From NCBI GenBank assembly GCA_050045915.1, contig JBNGCR010000003.1, positions 1-64,000 on the forward strand: DNA of 64,000 nt, read 5' to 3'. The notes beneath the pieces were generated by a model. That model was not told where the DNA came from and made no database searches. It was given only the letters and a program-made list of their open reading frames with translations. A program made the translations under genes and the position numbers. Of the stretch, positions 15,711-24,659 are shown in pieces. Position 1 is the stretch's first letter; every line of letters starts with the position of its first letter. The DNA is from Limnospira sp050045915. GTDB taxonomy: Bacteria > Cyanobacteriota > Cyanobacteriia > Cyanobacteriales > Microcoleaceae.

Positions 15711-16967
15711 ATGTCAGATCGACAATTACGAGTAACATCTTCGATCGAAACGGCCTCCGAGCCCCAATTGGATTGCGACGTGGCGATCGTGGGCGGCGGC
15801 ATCGTGGGGGCGACCCTCGCCTGTAATTTGAAGGATTCGGGGTTGCGGGTTATCCTCGTCGAACCCCAACCGAAAGCGATCGCGGCGGGTCGGCGACAAG
15901 CCTACGCCCTGACACTGCAAACGGGGCGCATCCTCGATGGAATCGGAGTTTGGGGCGATATTCTGCCTCAAATTACGACGTTTGACCAAATCAGCCTCAG
16001 CGACGGCGACCATCCCGGCGTGGTAGAATTTCGCCCGGAGGATTTGGGTACCGAGGCCTTGGGCTACGTCGGGGAACATTCGGTCATACTGACGGCGATG
16101 CACCAGTTTCTCGACGGGTGCGATAACGTCCGCTGGCTGTGTCCGGGGACAGTGCGGCAAGCTAGTTACCGCGATCGTTGGGCCGAACTCGAGATCGACT
16201 GGGATGGGGAAACTCGGACGGTGTGCACCCGAGTTGTGGTCGCCGCCGACGGGTCCAAATCCCAACTTCGTCAAGCCGCCGGCATTGACACCCACGGCTG
16301 GAAATACTGGCAGTCCTGCGTGGCGTTTACCATCCAAACCGAAAAACACCACAAGAACGTCGCCTTCGAGCGGTTTTGGCCTACCGGGCCGATGGGGGTG
16401 CTGCCACTGCCGGGAAATCGCTGTCAGGTGGTGCTGACGGCCCCCCACGCCAAAGCCCGCGAATTCAAAGAAATGGACGAGGCGGAATTTTTGAAATTGC
16501 TGGAATATCGCACCGGGGGACTGTTGGGGCGGTTGCAATTACTCAGCGATCGCGTCATTTTTCCGGTACAGTTGATGCAGAGCGATCGCTACGTCAACCC
16601 CCGGTTGGCTTTGGTGGGCGACGCGGCCCACTGCTGCCACCCCGTCGGCGGTCAGGGTTTGAATATGGGGATTCGGGACGCCGGCGCACTCGCCGAGATC
16701 CTGCAGGCAGGTTTTCGGGCGGGCGAAGATATCGGCGATCTCCGGGTTCTGAAGCGATACGAACGCTGGCGACAGCGAGAAAACTTGCTGATTCTCGGCT
16801 TTACCGATTTTCTGGATCGGATGTTTTCCGGGAGTTGGCTACCCAAAGTCGCCCTGCGTCGCTGGGGGCTGTGGGGGTTGCGAAAGGTGCGATCGTTCCG
16901 CCATCTGGCGTTGCGTGTGATGACGGGGTTGATGGGGCGTCCGCCGAAAATTGCCCGTTCCCAATAA
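15711..16967 (+). CDS. FAD-dependent aromatic hydroxylase (UbiH/VisC type)
   Basis: A 418-residue flavoprotein monooxygenase. It has the dinucleotide-binding GGGIVGATLACNL with the following E in ILVEPQ, the GRRQAYALTLQTGRIL region, the DG motif VVVAADGSKSQLR, and the second FAD motif LVGDAAHCCHPVGGQGLNMG. Relatives hydroxylate the ring of ubiquinone or plastoquinone precursors, or other aromatic substrates. A role in plastoquinone synthesis is possible, but the substrate is not proven by sequence. ATG 15711 is chosen because the frame to 15564 has no homology before it. It is followed at 15 bp by an orphan binding-protein gene, probably in one operon. Confidence 0.85.
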   Translation: MSDRQLRVTSSIETASEPQLDCDVAIVGGGIVGATLACNLKDSGLRVILVEPQPKAIAAGRRQAYALTLQTGRILDGIGVWGDILPQITTFDQISLSDGDHPGVVEFRPEDLGTEALGYVGEHSVILTAMHQFLDGCDNVRWLCPGTVRQASYRDRWAELEIDWDGETRTVCTRVVVAADGSKSQLRQAAGIDTHGWKYWQSCVAFTIQTEKHHKNVAFERFWPTGPMGVLPLPGNRCQVVLTAPHAKAREFKEMDEAEFLKLLEYRTGGLLGRLQLLSDRVIFPVQLMQSDRYVNPRLALVGDAAHCCHPVGGQGLNMGIRDAGALAEILQAGFRAGEDIGDLRVLKRYERWRQRENLLILGFTDFLDRMFSGSWLPKVALRRWGLWGLRKVRSFRHLALRVMTGLMGRPPKIARSQ

Positions 16968-16982
16968 ATTAGATTGTCACCG

Positions 16983-18032
16983 ATGAATCGTCGCCATTTC
17001 TTGTACTTGTCGGGTTTGCCCGGACTGTCCGTGTTGGCGGAGAGTTGGAAAGCCGGACTCGCTTTTTCAACCGTCGAACCCGCTTTCAACCCCGAAAAAA
17101 TTGTCATGCAGTTGGACTGGAAATATAACGTTCAATTTGCGGGCGTGTTGTTGGCGGACTATTACGACCTGTATCGAAAAAAGGGATTGACGGTGGAAGT
17201 TCGCCCTTGGAAACCGGGGATTTCCATCACCGATCGCGTGGCGGCAGATCCCCGGACGATCGCCTGTGCGGAACAGGACAAAATTTTGACCGCCCAGGCT
17301 TCGGGAAAGCCCGTTGAAGCGATCGCGACGATGTTTCAAACCTCGCCGATGGGGTTAATGTCGGTACCCGATCGCGGCATTCATCGCCCGAAAGATTTGA
17401 TCGGAAAGCGGGTGGGAATGCACGGGGAAAGTGCCGAGGTAATGCGATGGGTCATGGATGCCAACAACATCGAGTCCGACCGGATTGAAATCGTGCCAGT
17501 TTCCTACGCGGAAAAATACGATCGCCTCCTGAGTGGGGATTTGGATGCCGTGCAATGTTACCTGGTGGATGAACCCATCGGATTTGCCGCCCAAATGGGC
17601 CTCGAACCCGACGTTTTAAAATTGAGCGATTACGGTTACAATGCCTACGTCCAGGTGATTTTCGCCCACCACAAACTGCTGCAAACGGAACCGGAAACCG
17701 TGCGCCGATTTTTGGAGGCTACATTTTCGGGGTGGAAAATGGCATTTGAAGACCGGATAGAAACGGCGAAAATTATTGTCGATTATTATGCCGAACCGGG
17801 CAGTAAATATCAAAATTTAGACTATCAAATTCAGTCTTTAGAACAAGTTGAAGAATATGTATTGGGCGATGTCGGCATCGACCGCTTGGGAGAAATTGAC
17901 GGCGATCGCTGGCAAAATATGGCCGAGAAATTTGCCGCCTATCACATCATCGATCGCGTCCCTTCGCTCTCTCAATCATGCAATTGTCACTTTTTGCCGG
18001 AAGGGTTCGCTTCTCCCAACAGTGAGAAGTGA
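16983..18032 (+). CDS. NMT1/THI5-like ABC substrate-binding protein (orphan)
   Basis: A 349-residue periplasmic binding protein. The N-terminus MNRRHFLYLSGLPGLSVLAE has a twin-arginine-type pattern (R-R-x-F-L) followed by a hydrophobic stretch. The mature part starts KIVMQLDWKYNVQFAGVLLA, the usual NMT1/ThiY/SsuA-like opening, and continues YYDLYRKKGLTVEVRPW and GKRVGMHGESAEVMRWVM. Such proteins bind pyrimidine thiamine precursors, nitrate, sulfonates or similar ligands. No permease or ATPase gene is adjacent. A TTG at 16974 could be an alternative start. It lies 15 bp behind the FAD hydroxylase gene. Confidence 0.8.
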   Translation: MNRRHFLYLSGLPGLSVLAESWKAGLAFSTVEPAFNPEKIVMQLDWKYNVQFAGVLLADYYDLYRKKGLTVEVRPWKPGISITDRVAADPRTIACAEQDKILTAQASGKPVEAIATMFQTSPMGLMSVPDRGIHRPKDLIGKRVGMHGESAEVMRWVMDANNIESDRIEIVPVSYAEKYDRLLSGDLDAVQCYLVDEPIGFAAQMGLEPDVLKLSDYGYNAYVQVIFAHHKLLQTEPETVRRFLEATFSGWKMAFEDRIETAKIIVDYYAEPGSKYQNLDYQIQSLEQVEEYVLGDVGIDRLGEIDGDRWQNMAEKFAAYHIIDRVPSLSQSCNCHFLPEGFASPNSEK

Positions 18033-18204
18033 GTGTTGGCTGATTGTTGATACCCGAGAGCTGAGAACCCCCCGCCGATCGCACGATCCGAAAGACTTTC
18101 GACTCGTCCCCGGGGCAGTCCCGCGATATGTCAGTTGCCCCGATTTGGATGGGGGCGATCGAATGGGATAAAATTGAACCAGTGTTTCATCTTGGGGAAG
18201 ATTA

Positions 18205-18558
18205 ATGGAACCCGATTCATTGCCCACCGAAGTGATCGTGACCCACCCGCGCAAGTCCCTCGGAAATGTGTCATTTGATTGGACACCCCAACCCGGCCAT
18301 TATTTGGATCTAAAGGGTCAAACTTACACCGTTTTGGAGCGACGTCACCGCTACCACTTAAAATCCGGCCGTTATCGCCTGTCGAAAATTTCTCTCTATG
18401 TCAAGTCCGCAGAGCGGCCCGACGAGAAAAGTCTCATCAACGGACATTGGGTGATTGGCGACGCGAGTTGTCGCTTCAATGCGCGATCGGAACTTATCCG
18501 CTGCGCCGTCAATCCAGCCGGGCCCTGCGAGAACTGTCGCTTTTACGAGTCTGAATAA
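18205..18558 (+). CDS. Conserved cyanobacterial protein, DUF6464-like
   Basis: A 117-residue soluble protein. An N-terminal half is rich in beta-strand (PGHYLDLKGQTYTVLERRH, LSKISLYVKS), and a Cys-containing C-terminal half reads IGDASCRFNARSELIRCAVNP followed by GPCENCRFYE. The four cysteines (C-x10-C-x7-C-x2-C) could bind a metal or form disulfides. I recognise the ending as that of a family restricted to cyanobacteria (DUF6464) but have no function to offer. The gene is convergent with the ABC transporter gene, with 14 bp between stops. Confidence 0.65.
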   Translation: MEPDSLPTEVIVTHPRKSLGNVSFDWTPQPGHYLDLKGQTYTVLERRHRYHLKSGRYRLSKISLYVKSAERPDEKSLINGHWVIGDASCRFNARSELIRCAVNPAGPCENCRFYESE

Positions 18559-18572
18559 CCGACAATTTGGCG

Positions 18573-20531
18573 CTATGCGAATGAGCTGACATCGGCTTTG
18601 TATTCTTCCGCCGAAAGCAGGCGCCACTTTTCGCCGCCCATCAACTCCAAAACTTGGTGGTGGTATCGCAACAAACTCATGCGATGTCCGACGCTGACGT
18701 AGGTCGTTTCAATTTCGTTTAGCTTTTGATAGAGCAATTCCTCATTTTTGATGTCGAGGGCGCTCGTCGCCTCATCTAGGATTGCATAGCGAGGTTGGGT
18801 TATCAACAGACGCCCAAAGGCGAGGCGCTGCTGTTCGCCGAGGGACAAAATATTTGACCAATCTCGTTCGATATCGAACCCGCCGACGCGATCGGGGAGG
18901 TCGGCGAGATTCACCAATTTTAGCACCTCCCGCAATTCTTTTTCATCGACCTGACGGTTGGCCTGGGGATATAATAACTGTTCTCGCAACGTTCCCAAAA
19001 TCATGTAGGGACGCTGGGGGAGAAACAGCATTTCATTGAGTTCGGGGCGCACCAAAACCCCGGTTCCCGATCGCCACAATCCCGCGATCGCCCGCAACAG
19101 CGAACTTTTGCCGACACCACTTTGTCCGACGATCAACAACCCCCGACCGAACTCCAATTGCAGGGACAAATCCCGGACTAATGTCTTTTGATAATTAGGG
19201 GTTTCCAGGGTGAGATGTTGCAGGGCGAGGGGAGAATCCAAAGTCATGTCGATGCGATCGCCCGACTTGTCGCGATCGCCCTTTTCCAAGACTTCCGAGA
19301 ACCCGGAGAGACGGTTAATGCCCGCCGCGAACGCGCTCAGGGGTTCGATTTGACTGACAACAATTGAAAACGCGCCGAGTACCTGACTGAAAGCAAAATT
19401 AGCCTGGGTAATATCGCCGAACTGGATCTCGCCGGCGAAATAAATCGGAGCCATGATCGCAGAGGGCAAAATAATCACCAGGTAGCGATAGCCCGTGGTG
19501 AAAAAATCGACATTTCGCTGCCAGCCGATCAGTAAGTTGAAGTTGTGAAACGCCGCCATGAACCGCTGTCCGATTTGCTGGTTTTCGCGTTCCTCCCCCT
19601 GGTAAAACGCGATCGATTCGGCGTTGTCGCGGACGTGGACTAGACCGTAGCGAAAATCCGCTTCCTTGCGGAGTTGGTTGAAATTCAGGGGAATCAGCCG
19701 CCGCCCCAATAAAACCGTTATAGCCGTCCCAAAAATCGCATAAATGAGCAGGAAAAGCGAGAGTTGTTTGGAGATCGACCACAGAATCCCCGTGAACGAA
19801 ATGACATCGATCACCGCCCCCAACAGGATCAGCAGGAACCGCAGGCTCGTAATCGTGAAGGCTTTGATGTCTTCGGAAATCCGCTGGTCGGGGTTATCGA
19901 CGGACTTTTCCGCGTCGATTTGATAGTAAGAGCGATCGCTAAAATAGTCGTTCAAAAACCGCCCCGTCAGCCACTTTCGCCAAAAGTTTCCCATGCGATC
20001 GCGGGTGTAACCGTACATGACGACAATGGGGGTTCCCACGATAAAAACCCCGGCATAAACGAAAAGAAAGCGCCAAAATTGATCTTCATTTTTCTCTGCC
20101 AGAGCCGTCGTGAAAAAGTTCCCGACATAGCTGATAATGACGTTCAATCCGCTGACTGAAATTGAAATAAAAAGCAGGATGCTTAAAAATACCCACGGTT
20201 TCCAGCGGTCTGCGAGTTGATTTCGACAGGCGTAAAATCCCAATATCGGGATGACCAACATCAGGATCGCGACGACGATATAGGGGGAGTTAATCGCGCC
20301 GCGAATCGTTCCCAAAAGACCGGGAGCGATACCGTTAAAAAAATCGGGAAATAATAACTGACTCCCCAGGGTGACGGCCGCCACCACAACGAATGCCACC
20401 GCAAATAAGAACATCAGCAACAGCAGCATCAGCAATAAAAATACTTTTCCGCCGTTGGGAACTAGGGGATAAAAAAACGGTTGGGCGATCGCGAGAAAGC
20501 GCTTCCAAAGTTGACCATCAAATCGATTCAT
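18573..20531 (-). CDS. ABC transporter, SbmA/YddA-like fused permease-ATPase
   Basis: A 652-residue half-transporter of the ABC-D/SbmA-BacA/YddA-like group. An N-terminal hydrophobic segment (FLLLMLLLLMFLFAVAFVVV) and about five more spans come before the ATPase part. Domain marks: the EAA-like DNAESIAFYQGEERE motif typical of this group, Walker A GQSGVGKSSLLRAIAGLW, signature LSLGEQQRLAFGRLL, Walker B YAILDEATSALD and H-loop SVGHR. In cyanobacteria such proteins are linked to uptake of vitamins or peptides; substrate here is unknown. It probably works as a homodimer in the plasma membrane. Confidence 0.88.
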   Translation of the reverse strand: MNRFDGQLWKRFLAIAQPFFYPLVPNGGKVFLLLMLLLLMFLFAVAFVVVAAVTLGSQLLFPDFFNGIAPGLLGTIRGAINSPYIVVAILMLVIPILGFYACRNQLADRWKPWVFLSILLFISISVSGLNVIISYVGNFFTTALAEKNEDQFWRFLFVYAGVFIVGTPIVVMYGYTRDRMGNFWRKWLTGRFLNDYFSDRSYYQIDAEKSVDNPDQRISEDIKAFTITSLRFLLILLGAVIDVISFTGILWSISKQLSLFLLIYAIFGTAITVLLGRRLIPLNFNQLRKEADFRYGLVHVRDNAESIAFYQGEERENQQIGQRFMAAFHNFNLLIGWQRNVDFFTTGYRYLVIILPSAIMAPIYFAGEIQFGDITQANFAFSQVLGAFSIVVSQIEPLSAFAAGINRLSGFSEVLEKGDRDKSGDRIDMTLDSPLALQHLTLETPNYQKTLVRDLSLQLEFGRGLLIVGQSGVGKSSLLRAIAGLWRSGTGVLVRPELNEMLFLPQRPYMILGTLREQLLYPQANRQVDEKELREVLKLVNLADLPDRVGGFDIERDWSNILSLGEQQRLAFGRLLITQPRYAILDEATSALDIKNEELLYQKLNEIETTYVSVGHRMSLLRYHHQVLELMGGEKWRLLSAEEYKADVSSFA

Positions 20532-20976
20532 GTGTTCGGTTCAGACCTAATTTCTGTAGCTCAATAGTAAAGATAGGGCAAAAATACCCGAGTAACAGTA
20601 GCAATGGTGGCGCAATCGAGGGGGTGGAGGGCATCAGCCGAAGCTGCCGGCGACCGTCGGATTCCTGTCATGGGAAGCCCAGTTTCGGGGTATCGAAGCG
20701 AAGCTGGGAGGGTGAAGCCACAAACGGACGGTTGGCGGAAACCTGCGGATGAGCAAAATTCCCAACAATTTGGGTTGTCTGTCAGTATAGCCGAGATCGA
20801 CCTCCGTCAAACCCAGTTCGGGAAACGGCGATCGGGCTACCCGACAACAGCCCCCAGGACAAGCTTTGCATTATTCTAAAACATCTCAATTGAGGCGATC
20901 GCAAAAATCCGGCCCGCCTCTCCGGTAAACTATAAAGTTATCGAATTGAAATCGTCGAACGCTCACAAACAACACC
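20532..20976. other. Divergent intergenic region, no gene seen
   Basis: 445 bp between the divergent ABC transporter and ferredoxin genes. It must hold both promoters. Short open frames run through 20580-20880 on the plus strand but show no protein-like composition and none matches a family I know. Confidence 0.5.
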
Positions 20977-21297
20977 ATGTCCAATACCTACACGGTGGAA
21001 ATCCGCCACCAAGGCCAAACCCATCAGATTGAAGTCCCCGCCGATCGCCCCATCCTCGCCGTGGCGGAGGAAGCCGGACTCGACCTCCCCAATTCCTGCA
21101 ACGCCGGAGTCTGCACCACCTGCGCGGGTAAACTGATTTCGGGGGAAGTCGATCAGAGTGAAGGAATGGGCGTGAGTCCCGAATTGCAGGCGGAAGGATA
21201 TGTCCTGCTGTGCGTGGCCCGCCCCCTTTCCGATATCGTCGTCGAAACTGAAAAAGAGAACGAAGTTTACGATCGCCAATTCGGACAAACCGCTTAA
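20977..21297 (+). CDS. Plant-type [2Fe-2S] ferredoxin
   Basis: A 106-residue ferredoxin. The cluster ligands are in S-C-N-A-G-V-C-T-T-C (C-x4-C-x2-C), with the fourth Cys in YVLLCVARP. The N-terminus TYTVEIRHQGQTHQIEVPAD is the usual first beta-hairpin. The C-terminal VYDRQFGQTA tail is longer than in PetF, which fits a secondary ferredoxin more than the main photosynthetic one. It carries single electrons in the cytoplasm. Followed by a small gene and a DUF3326 gene on the same strand. Confidence 0.93.
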   Translation: MSNTYTVEIRHQGQTHQIEVPADRPILAVAEEAGLDLPNSCNAGVCTTCAGKLISGEVDQSEGMGVSPELQAEGYVLLCVARPLSDIVVETEKENEVYDRQFGQTA

Positions 21298-21348
21298 AAT
21301 TGACGAATATCGATATATAGCGGTTTTCGAGCGGATGAGATCCGAACG

Positions 21349-21383
21349 ATCCCCCTAAATCCCCCTTAACAAGGGGGACTTTG
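21349..21383. repeat. CCCCTAAATCCCCC-type dispersed repeat, copy 1
   Basis: ATCCCCCTAAATCCCCCTTA followed by ACAAGGGGGACTTT. An inverted copy lies at 24435-24470. The inner CCCCCTT/AAGGGGG arms can form a hairpin. It is a very common intergenic repeat type in cyanobacteria. Confidence 0.75.
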
Positions 21384-21417
21384 ACCTGAGAAACGCTAGA
21401 GAAATAGACGAAATCCG

Positions 21418-21615
21418 ATGACACACCACCTGATCACCGCCGAAATCGACCTACAAGAATCGCCGAAAGCCTTGAACGAGGCGATCGCCGATGAATTGGA
21501 AACCCGGGGGGAACCCCTGCGCTGGGCCGTCACCCGGGTCGATCCCGACAAAAACACCGCCCACGTCGAAGCAGTCGTCACCACCGGCGAAAGCGATCGC
21601 CCCGTTCAAAAATGA
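21418..21615 (+). CDS. Small conserved protein upstream of the DUF3326 gene
   Basis: A 65-residue acidic protein starting MTHHLITAEIDLQESPKALN and ending AVVTTGESDRPVQK. The pattern DLQESPKALNEAIADELETRG...LRWAVTRVD looks like a compact alpha/beta fold. No metal motif and no membrane segment. Its stop overlaps the DUF3326 start by four bases (ATGA), so the two are translationally coupled. Function unknown. Confidence 0.7.
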   Translation: MTHHLITAEIDLQESPKALNEAIADELETRGEPLRWAVTRVDPDKNTAHVEAVVTTGESDRPVQK

Positions 21616-22667
21616 CCGCCCGCCCCTACACCGCCGTCCTGATCGTCCCCACGGGAGTCGGGGCCGACGTGGGGGGCTACGCGGGGGACGCCCTGCCCGT
21701 CGCCCGCGCCCTCTCCGGGGTCTGCGACACCCTGATCACCCACCCCAACGTCCTCAACGGCGCCGGGCTGTACTGGCCCCTACCCAACGCCCTCTACGTC
21801 GAGGGTTACGCCCTCGATCGCTTTGCGGCGGGAGATTGGGGCCTGCAACCCGTCCACGGCAACCGGGTGGGGTTGCTCCTCGATCGCGCGATCGAACCGG
21901 AACTGCGACTGCGGCACCTGCAAGCCGCCGACGCCGCCCGGGCCACCCTGGGCATCGCCGTGACGGATTACGCCCTCACCGATGCCCCCCTGAATGTCGA
22001 ATTGCGAACCGCCCCGTCCGGGGCATCCTGGGGGACCATCGGCAACCCGGACAGCCTGCTGCGGGGGGCGCGACAGTTGATCGACAAAGCCGGGGCCGAA
22101 GCGATCGCGGTGGTGGCCCGGTTCCCCGACGACGAAGGCAGCGAAGCCCTCACCCAGTACCGCCACGGACAGGGGGTCGATCCCCTGGCGGGGGCGGAAG
22201 CCATCATCAGCCATCTCGTCGTCCGCACCTTCAAAATTCCCTGCGCCCACGCCCCGGCCCTCTCGCCCCTCCCCCTTGACCCGGATCTGTCCCCGCGATC
22301 GGCGGCGGAGGAGATCGGCCACACCTTTCTCCCCTGCGTCCTGGCAGGGTTGAGTCGCGCCCCCCGATATGTGGAACAACCGGGGACGAATGCTATCTGG
22401 GGGGATGCGGTGGATGCGGTGGTGGTTCCAGAAACCGCCTGCGGGGGGTCCGCGATGCTCAGTTTTGCCGGGACTGCCACGAAAATTATCACCGTGGCGG
22501 AGAACGGAACCCGCATGGAAACGCCACCGGACGCCATCGGCATCAAAGCGATCTCGGCGCGATCGTATCTGGAGGCGATCGGTATTTTGGCAGCCCTGCG
22601 GCAGGGGATCGACCCCGACAACCTGCGCCCCCAGATCCATTCCCTGAACCGACTCTACACTCCCTAA
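21612..22667 (+). CDS. DUF3326 family protein
   Basis: A 351-residue conserved protein of cyanobacteria and plants. Marks are the opening VLIVPTGVGADVGGYAGDAL, the THPNVLNGAGLYWPLPNALY stretch, GVDPLAGAEAIISHLV, and AVVVPETACGGSAMLSFA. The strongly conserved Gly/Asp/His clusters suggest an enzyme, but no reaction is known to me. Codons are GC-rich compared with neighbours. It overlaps the preceding small gene by four bases and follows the ferredoxin gene, so all three may form one operon; a redox link is only a guess. Confidence 0.85.
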   Translation: MTARPYTAVLIVPTGVGADVGGYAGDALPVARALSGVCDTLITHPNVLNGAGLYWPLPNALYVEGYALDRFAAGDWGLQPVHGNRVGLLLDRAIEPELRLRHLQAADAARATLGIAVTDYALTDAPLNVELRTAPSGASWGTIGNPDSLLRGARQLIDKAGAEAIAVVARFPDDEGSEALTQYRHGQGVDPLAGAEAIISHLVVRTFKIPCAHAPALSPLPLDPDLSPRSAAEEIGHTFLPCVLAGLSRAPRYVEQPGTNAIWGDAVDAVVVPETACGGSAMLSFAGTATKIITVAENGTRMETPPDAIGIKAISARSYLEAIGILAALRQGIDPDNLRPQIHSLNRLYTP

Positions 22668-22782
22668 ATCATCTCTTTGGGATAGGAATTAAGCGGGTCG
22701 GGGGTTAAGATAGTTAGGAGTTGTAGATTTTAACTGAACTGGCTAAAGCGACACGGCACTGCACATTCAAACGGCGAATATC

Positions 22783-23376
22783 GTGGAAAAAAGTCCCAAC
22801 AATCCGGAATTGGAACCCTTCACCCGCACTCAGGTTTTGGTCGCGATGGGGGGAACGGCTCTCCTGTTGCTGATCGTTGCCAAACTGATATTATTTGTCG
22901 GTGATATTGCCATCCTCCCCGTCAAATTGACGGGACTCGGGCTGTTGCAGGGGTTGGCGATCGGATTGGGCATCACAGGAGCCAGCGCGATCCTGTACCG
23001 CCTTTGGCCGGCTTACAGTCGCAGCGCCGACATTTATTTAAAATTGGTACTCACGCCGCTATTGTGGGTGGATTTAATTTGGTTGGGACTTCTCCCCGGC
23101 TTGAGTGAAGAACTGTTATTTCGGGGGGCAATTTTTGCCGCGATCGGACTCAATCCATTGGGGATAATTGTATCGAGCATTTGCTTCGGTTTGCTCCACT
23201 TTAGCGGCTCCCAACAGTGGCCCTATATCGTCTGGGCGACGGTGGTGGGCGCACTGCTCGGATACAGCGCCCTGGTGACGGGAAACCTCTTAATTCCGAT
23301 TGTCGCCCACATCTTCACTAACTTAATTTCGGGCTGTCTTTGGAAGCTGAAATATATCGGCGGTATGGAATCGTAA
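22783..23376 (+). CDS. CPBP family intramembrane metalloprotease
   Basis: A 197-residue membrane protein with the CPBP (Abi/CAAX protease-like) motifs: E-E-L-L-F-R-G (motif 1, GLSEELLFRGAIFAAIG), F-G-L-L-H-F (motif 2, first His) and IVAHIFTNLISG (motif 3, H-x3-N). About five to six hydrophobic segments. GTG start at 22783. Relatives cleave prenylated proteins or process bacteriocin-related peptides; the client here is unknown. Confidence 0.88.
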   Translation: MEKSPNNPELEPFTRTQVLVAMGGTALLLLIVAKLILFVGDIAILPVKLTGLGLLQGLAIGLGITGASAILYRLWPAYSRSADIYLKLVLTPLLWVDLIWLGLLPGLSEELLFRGAIFAAIGLNPLGIIVSSICFGLLHFSGSQQWPYIVWATVVGALLGYSALVTGNLLIPIVAHIFTNLISGCLWKLKYIGGMES

Positions 23377-23466
23377 AAAGTCTCGCCCCCAAACCCCCAA
23401 AATTTTTGAGAACAATCAGTTTCATCAATCCCTCTCCTTGTTAGAGATAAACTCAGCATTCAATCT

Positions 23467-23499
23467 CTCTGTGTCCTCTGTGTCTCTGTGGTTCAAATC
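23467..23499 (+). repeat. CTCTGTGTCC-type repeat, copy 1
   Basis: CTCTGTGTCCTCTGTGTCTC then TGTGGTTCAAAT. A second copy with a few changes is at 24513-24544. The two copies flank the nucleotidyltransferase gene, in direct orientation, about 1.05 kb apart. Confidence 0.7.
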
Positions 23500-23524
23500 T
23501 CCACCCAAAAAACTTCCGAAAAAG

Positions 23525-24397
23525 ATGCGATCGCCCGTCAATTTAACCCATTACAAAACCCAATCGGAAGACACCAGCATCGATGCCGAATTGATGCAAT
23601 TTTCGCGATCGCGCCAATTCACCGCAGGTCAAAAACTCGCCTTTCTCCAACGCATCATCCGACGGGGTATAAAATTAGTCTGCTGGGGAATTCAGCAACA
23701 ACGCCCGAATTGCGACAATTTAACCTTCAAACAATTGTACGTCCGCAAACGTTGGGGAGAACTGTTTCAAACTTACGCCAACAATAACTTGTTGGGTGAA
23801 AGGGGGCAATTGATGATAGAAGATCCGATCGCGATCGCCTATAAAATTATCGACAAACTCGATCTCTTAAATATCCCATACTATATCGGCGGTTCCGTCG
23901 CCAGTTCGCTGCAAGGAGAAGCCAGATTCACCGAAGATATTGATTTGGTCATCTACCTCGAATTCTCTCAGGTCGAAATCTTCATCCAAACATTCGGAGC
24001 GGATTTTTATGTCAGTGATGTAGCCGTAAGAGATGCGATTTCCGGTCGAATCGGTTCATTTAACCTGATTGATTTAAACTCCCTCGAAAAAGCCGATATT
24101 TTCATCTCCAGAACCGACGATTTTTCCACATCAAAAATGAGCCACCGTCAATTGTACGTCCCCGAAGACAATCCGGACAAAGCCTTTTACCTTTGCACTC
24201 CAGAAGATACCATTTTACAAAAGCTGGCATTGATTAAAATTGCCCCAAATGAATCCCAGAAACAATGGCGAGATATATTGGGTGCGATCAAAATACAACG
24301 GGAACGCCTCGACCTGGACTACCTTTGGCAATGGTCAGAATATCTCAACGTTTCCGACCCTCTCAATCGAGCCCTCCAGGAATCCGGTATGATGTAA
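23525..24397 (+). CDS. Nucleotidyltransferase (AbiEii-like) fused to a small N-terminal partner domain
   Basis: A 290-residue protein. Residues about 1-95 have a helical region (SRSRQFTAGQKLAFLQRII, then a KQLYVRKRWGELFQTYA-type end) that resembles small proteins usually encoded separately just upstream of such nucleotidyltransferases. Residues about 98-290 are the nucleotidyltransferase: MIEDPIAIAYKIIDKL, then YYIGGSVASSLQGEARFTED with IDLVI (GGS...R.T.D.D metal motif) and CTPEDTILQKLALIK. ATG 23525 is chosen because the DNA before it is a dispersed repeat. Relatives are orphan AbiEii/MNT-like enzymes, some of them toxins; a role in defence is possible. Confidence 0.75.
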   Translation: MRSPVNLTHYKTQSEDTSIDAELMQFSRSRQFTAGQKLAFLQRIIRRGIKLVCWGIQQQRPNCDNLTFKQLYVRKRWGELFQTYANNNLLGERGQLMIEDPIAIAYKIIDKLDLLNIPYYIGGSVASSLQGEARFTEDIDLVIYLEFSQVEIFIQTFGADFYVSDVAVRDAISGRIGSFNLIDLNSLEKADIFISRTDDFSTSKMSHRQLYVPEDNPDKAFYLCTPEDTILQKLALIKIAPNESQKQWRDILGAIKIQRERLDLDYLWQWSEYLNVSDPLNRALQESGMM

Positions 24398-24434
24398 TTC
24401 AATACTACGGCAATTTTCAATACGCCGGTTGACT

Positions 24435-24470
24435 CAAAGTCCCCCTTGTCAAGGGGGATTTAGGGGGATC
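24435..24470. repeat. CCCCTAAATCCCCC-type dispersed repeat, copy 2 (inverted)
   Basis: AAAGTCCCCCTTGTCAAGGG then GGATTTAGGGGGATC, the inverse of the copy at 21349-21383 with one base difference in the hairpin loop. Confidence 0.75.
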
Positions 24471-24512
24471 TGACCGTATCGCAGCAGATAGACAACTGCT
24501 ATAGAATTCCCC

Positions 24513-24544
24513 CTCCGTGTCCTCCGTGCCTCTGTGGTTCAAAT
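24513..24544 (+). repeat. CTCTGTGTCC-type repeat, copy 2
   Basis: CTCCGTGTCCTCCGTGCCTC then TGTGGTTCAAAT, a diverged direct copy of 23467-23499. Confidence 0.65.
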
Positions 24545-24659
24545 TTTTCAGAGACTCGGGATCATATCGATACATCCCAAAACCTGAAAATTCGGTAAAT
24601 CCACGGATGGCGGGGAGAGAGTTAAATTATATGCTGGGATTAACATTGCAATTCCGGCC

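Noticed and set aside
20604..20879. Plus-strand frames upstream of the ferredoxin gene
   Set aside because: They overlap each other in two frames, lack ribosome-binding sites and match nothing known.
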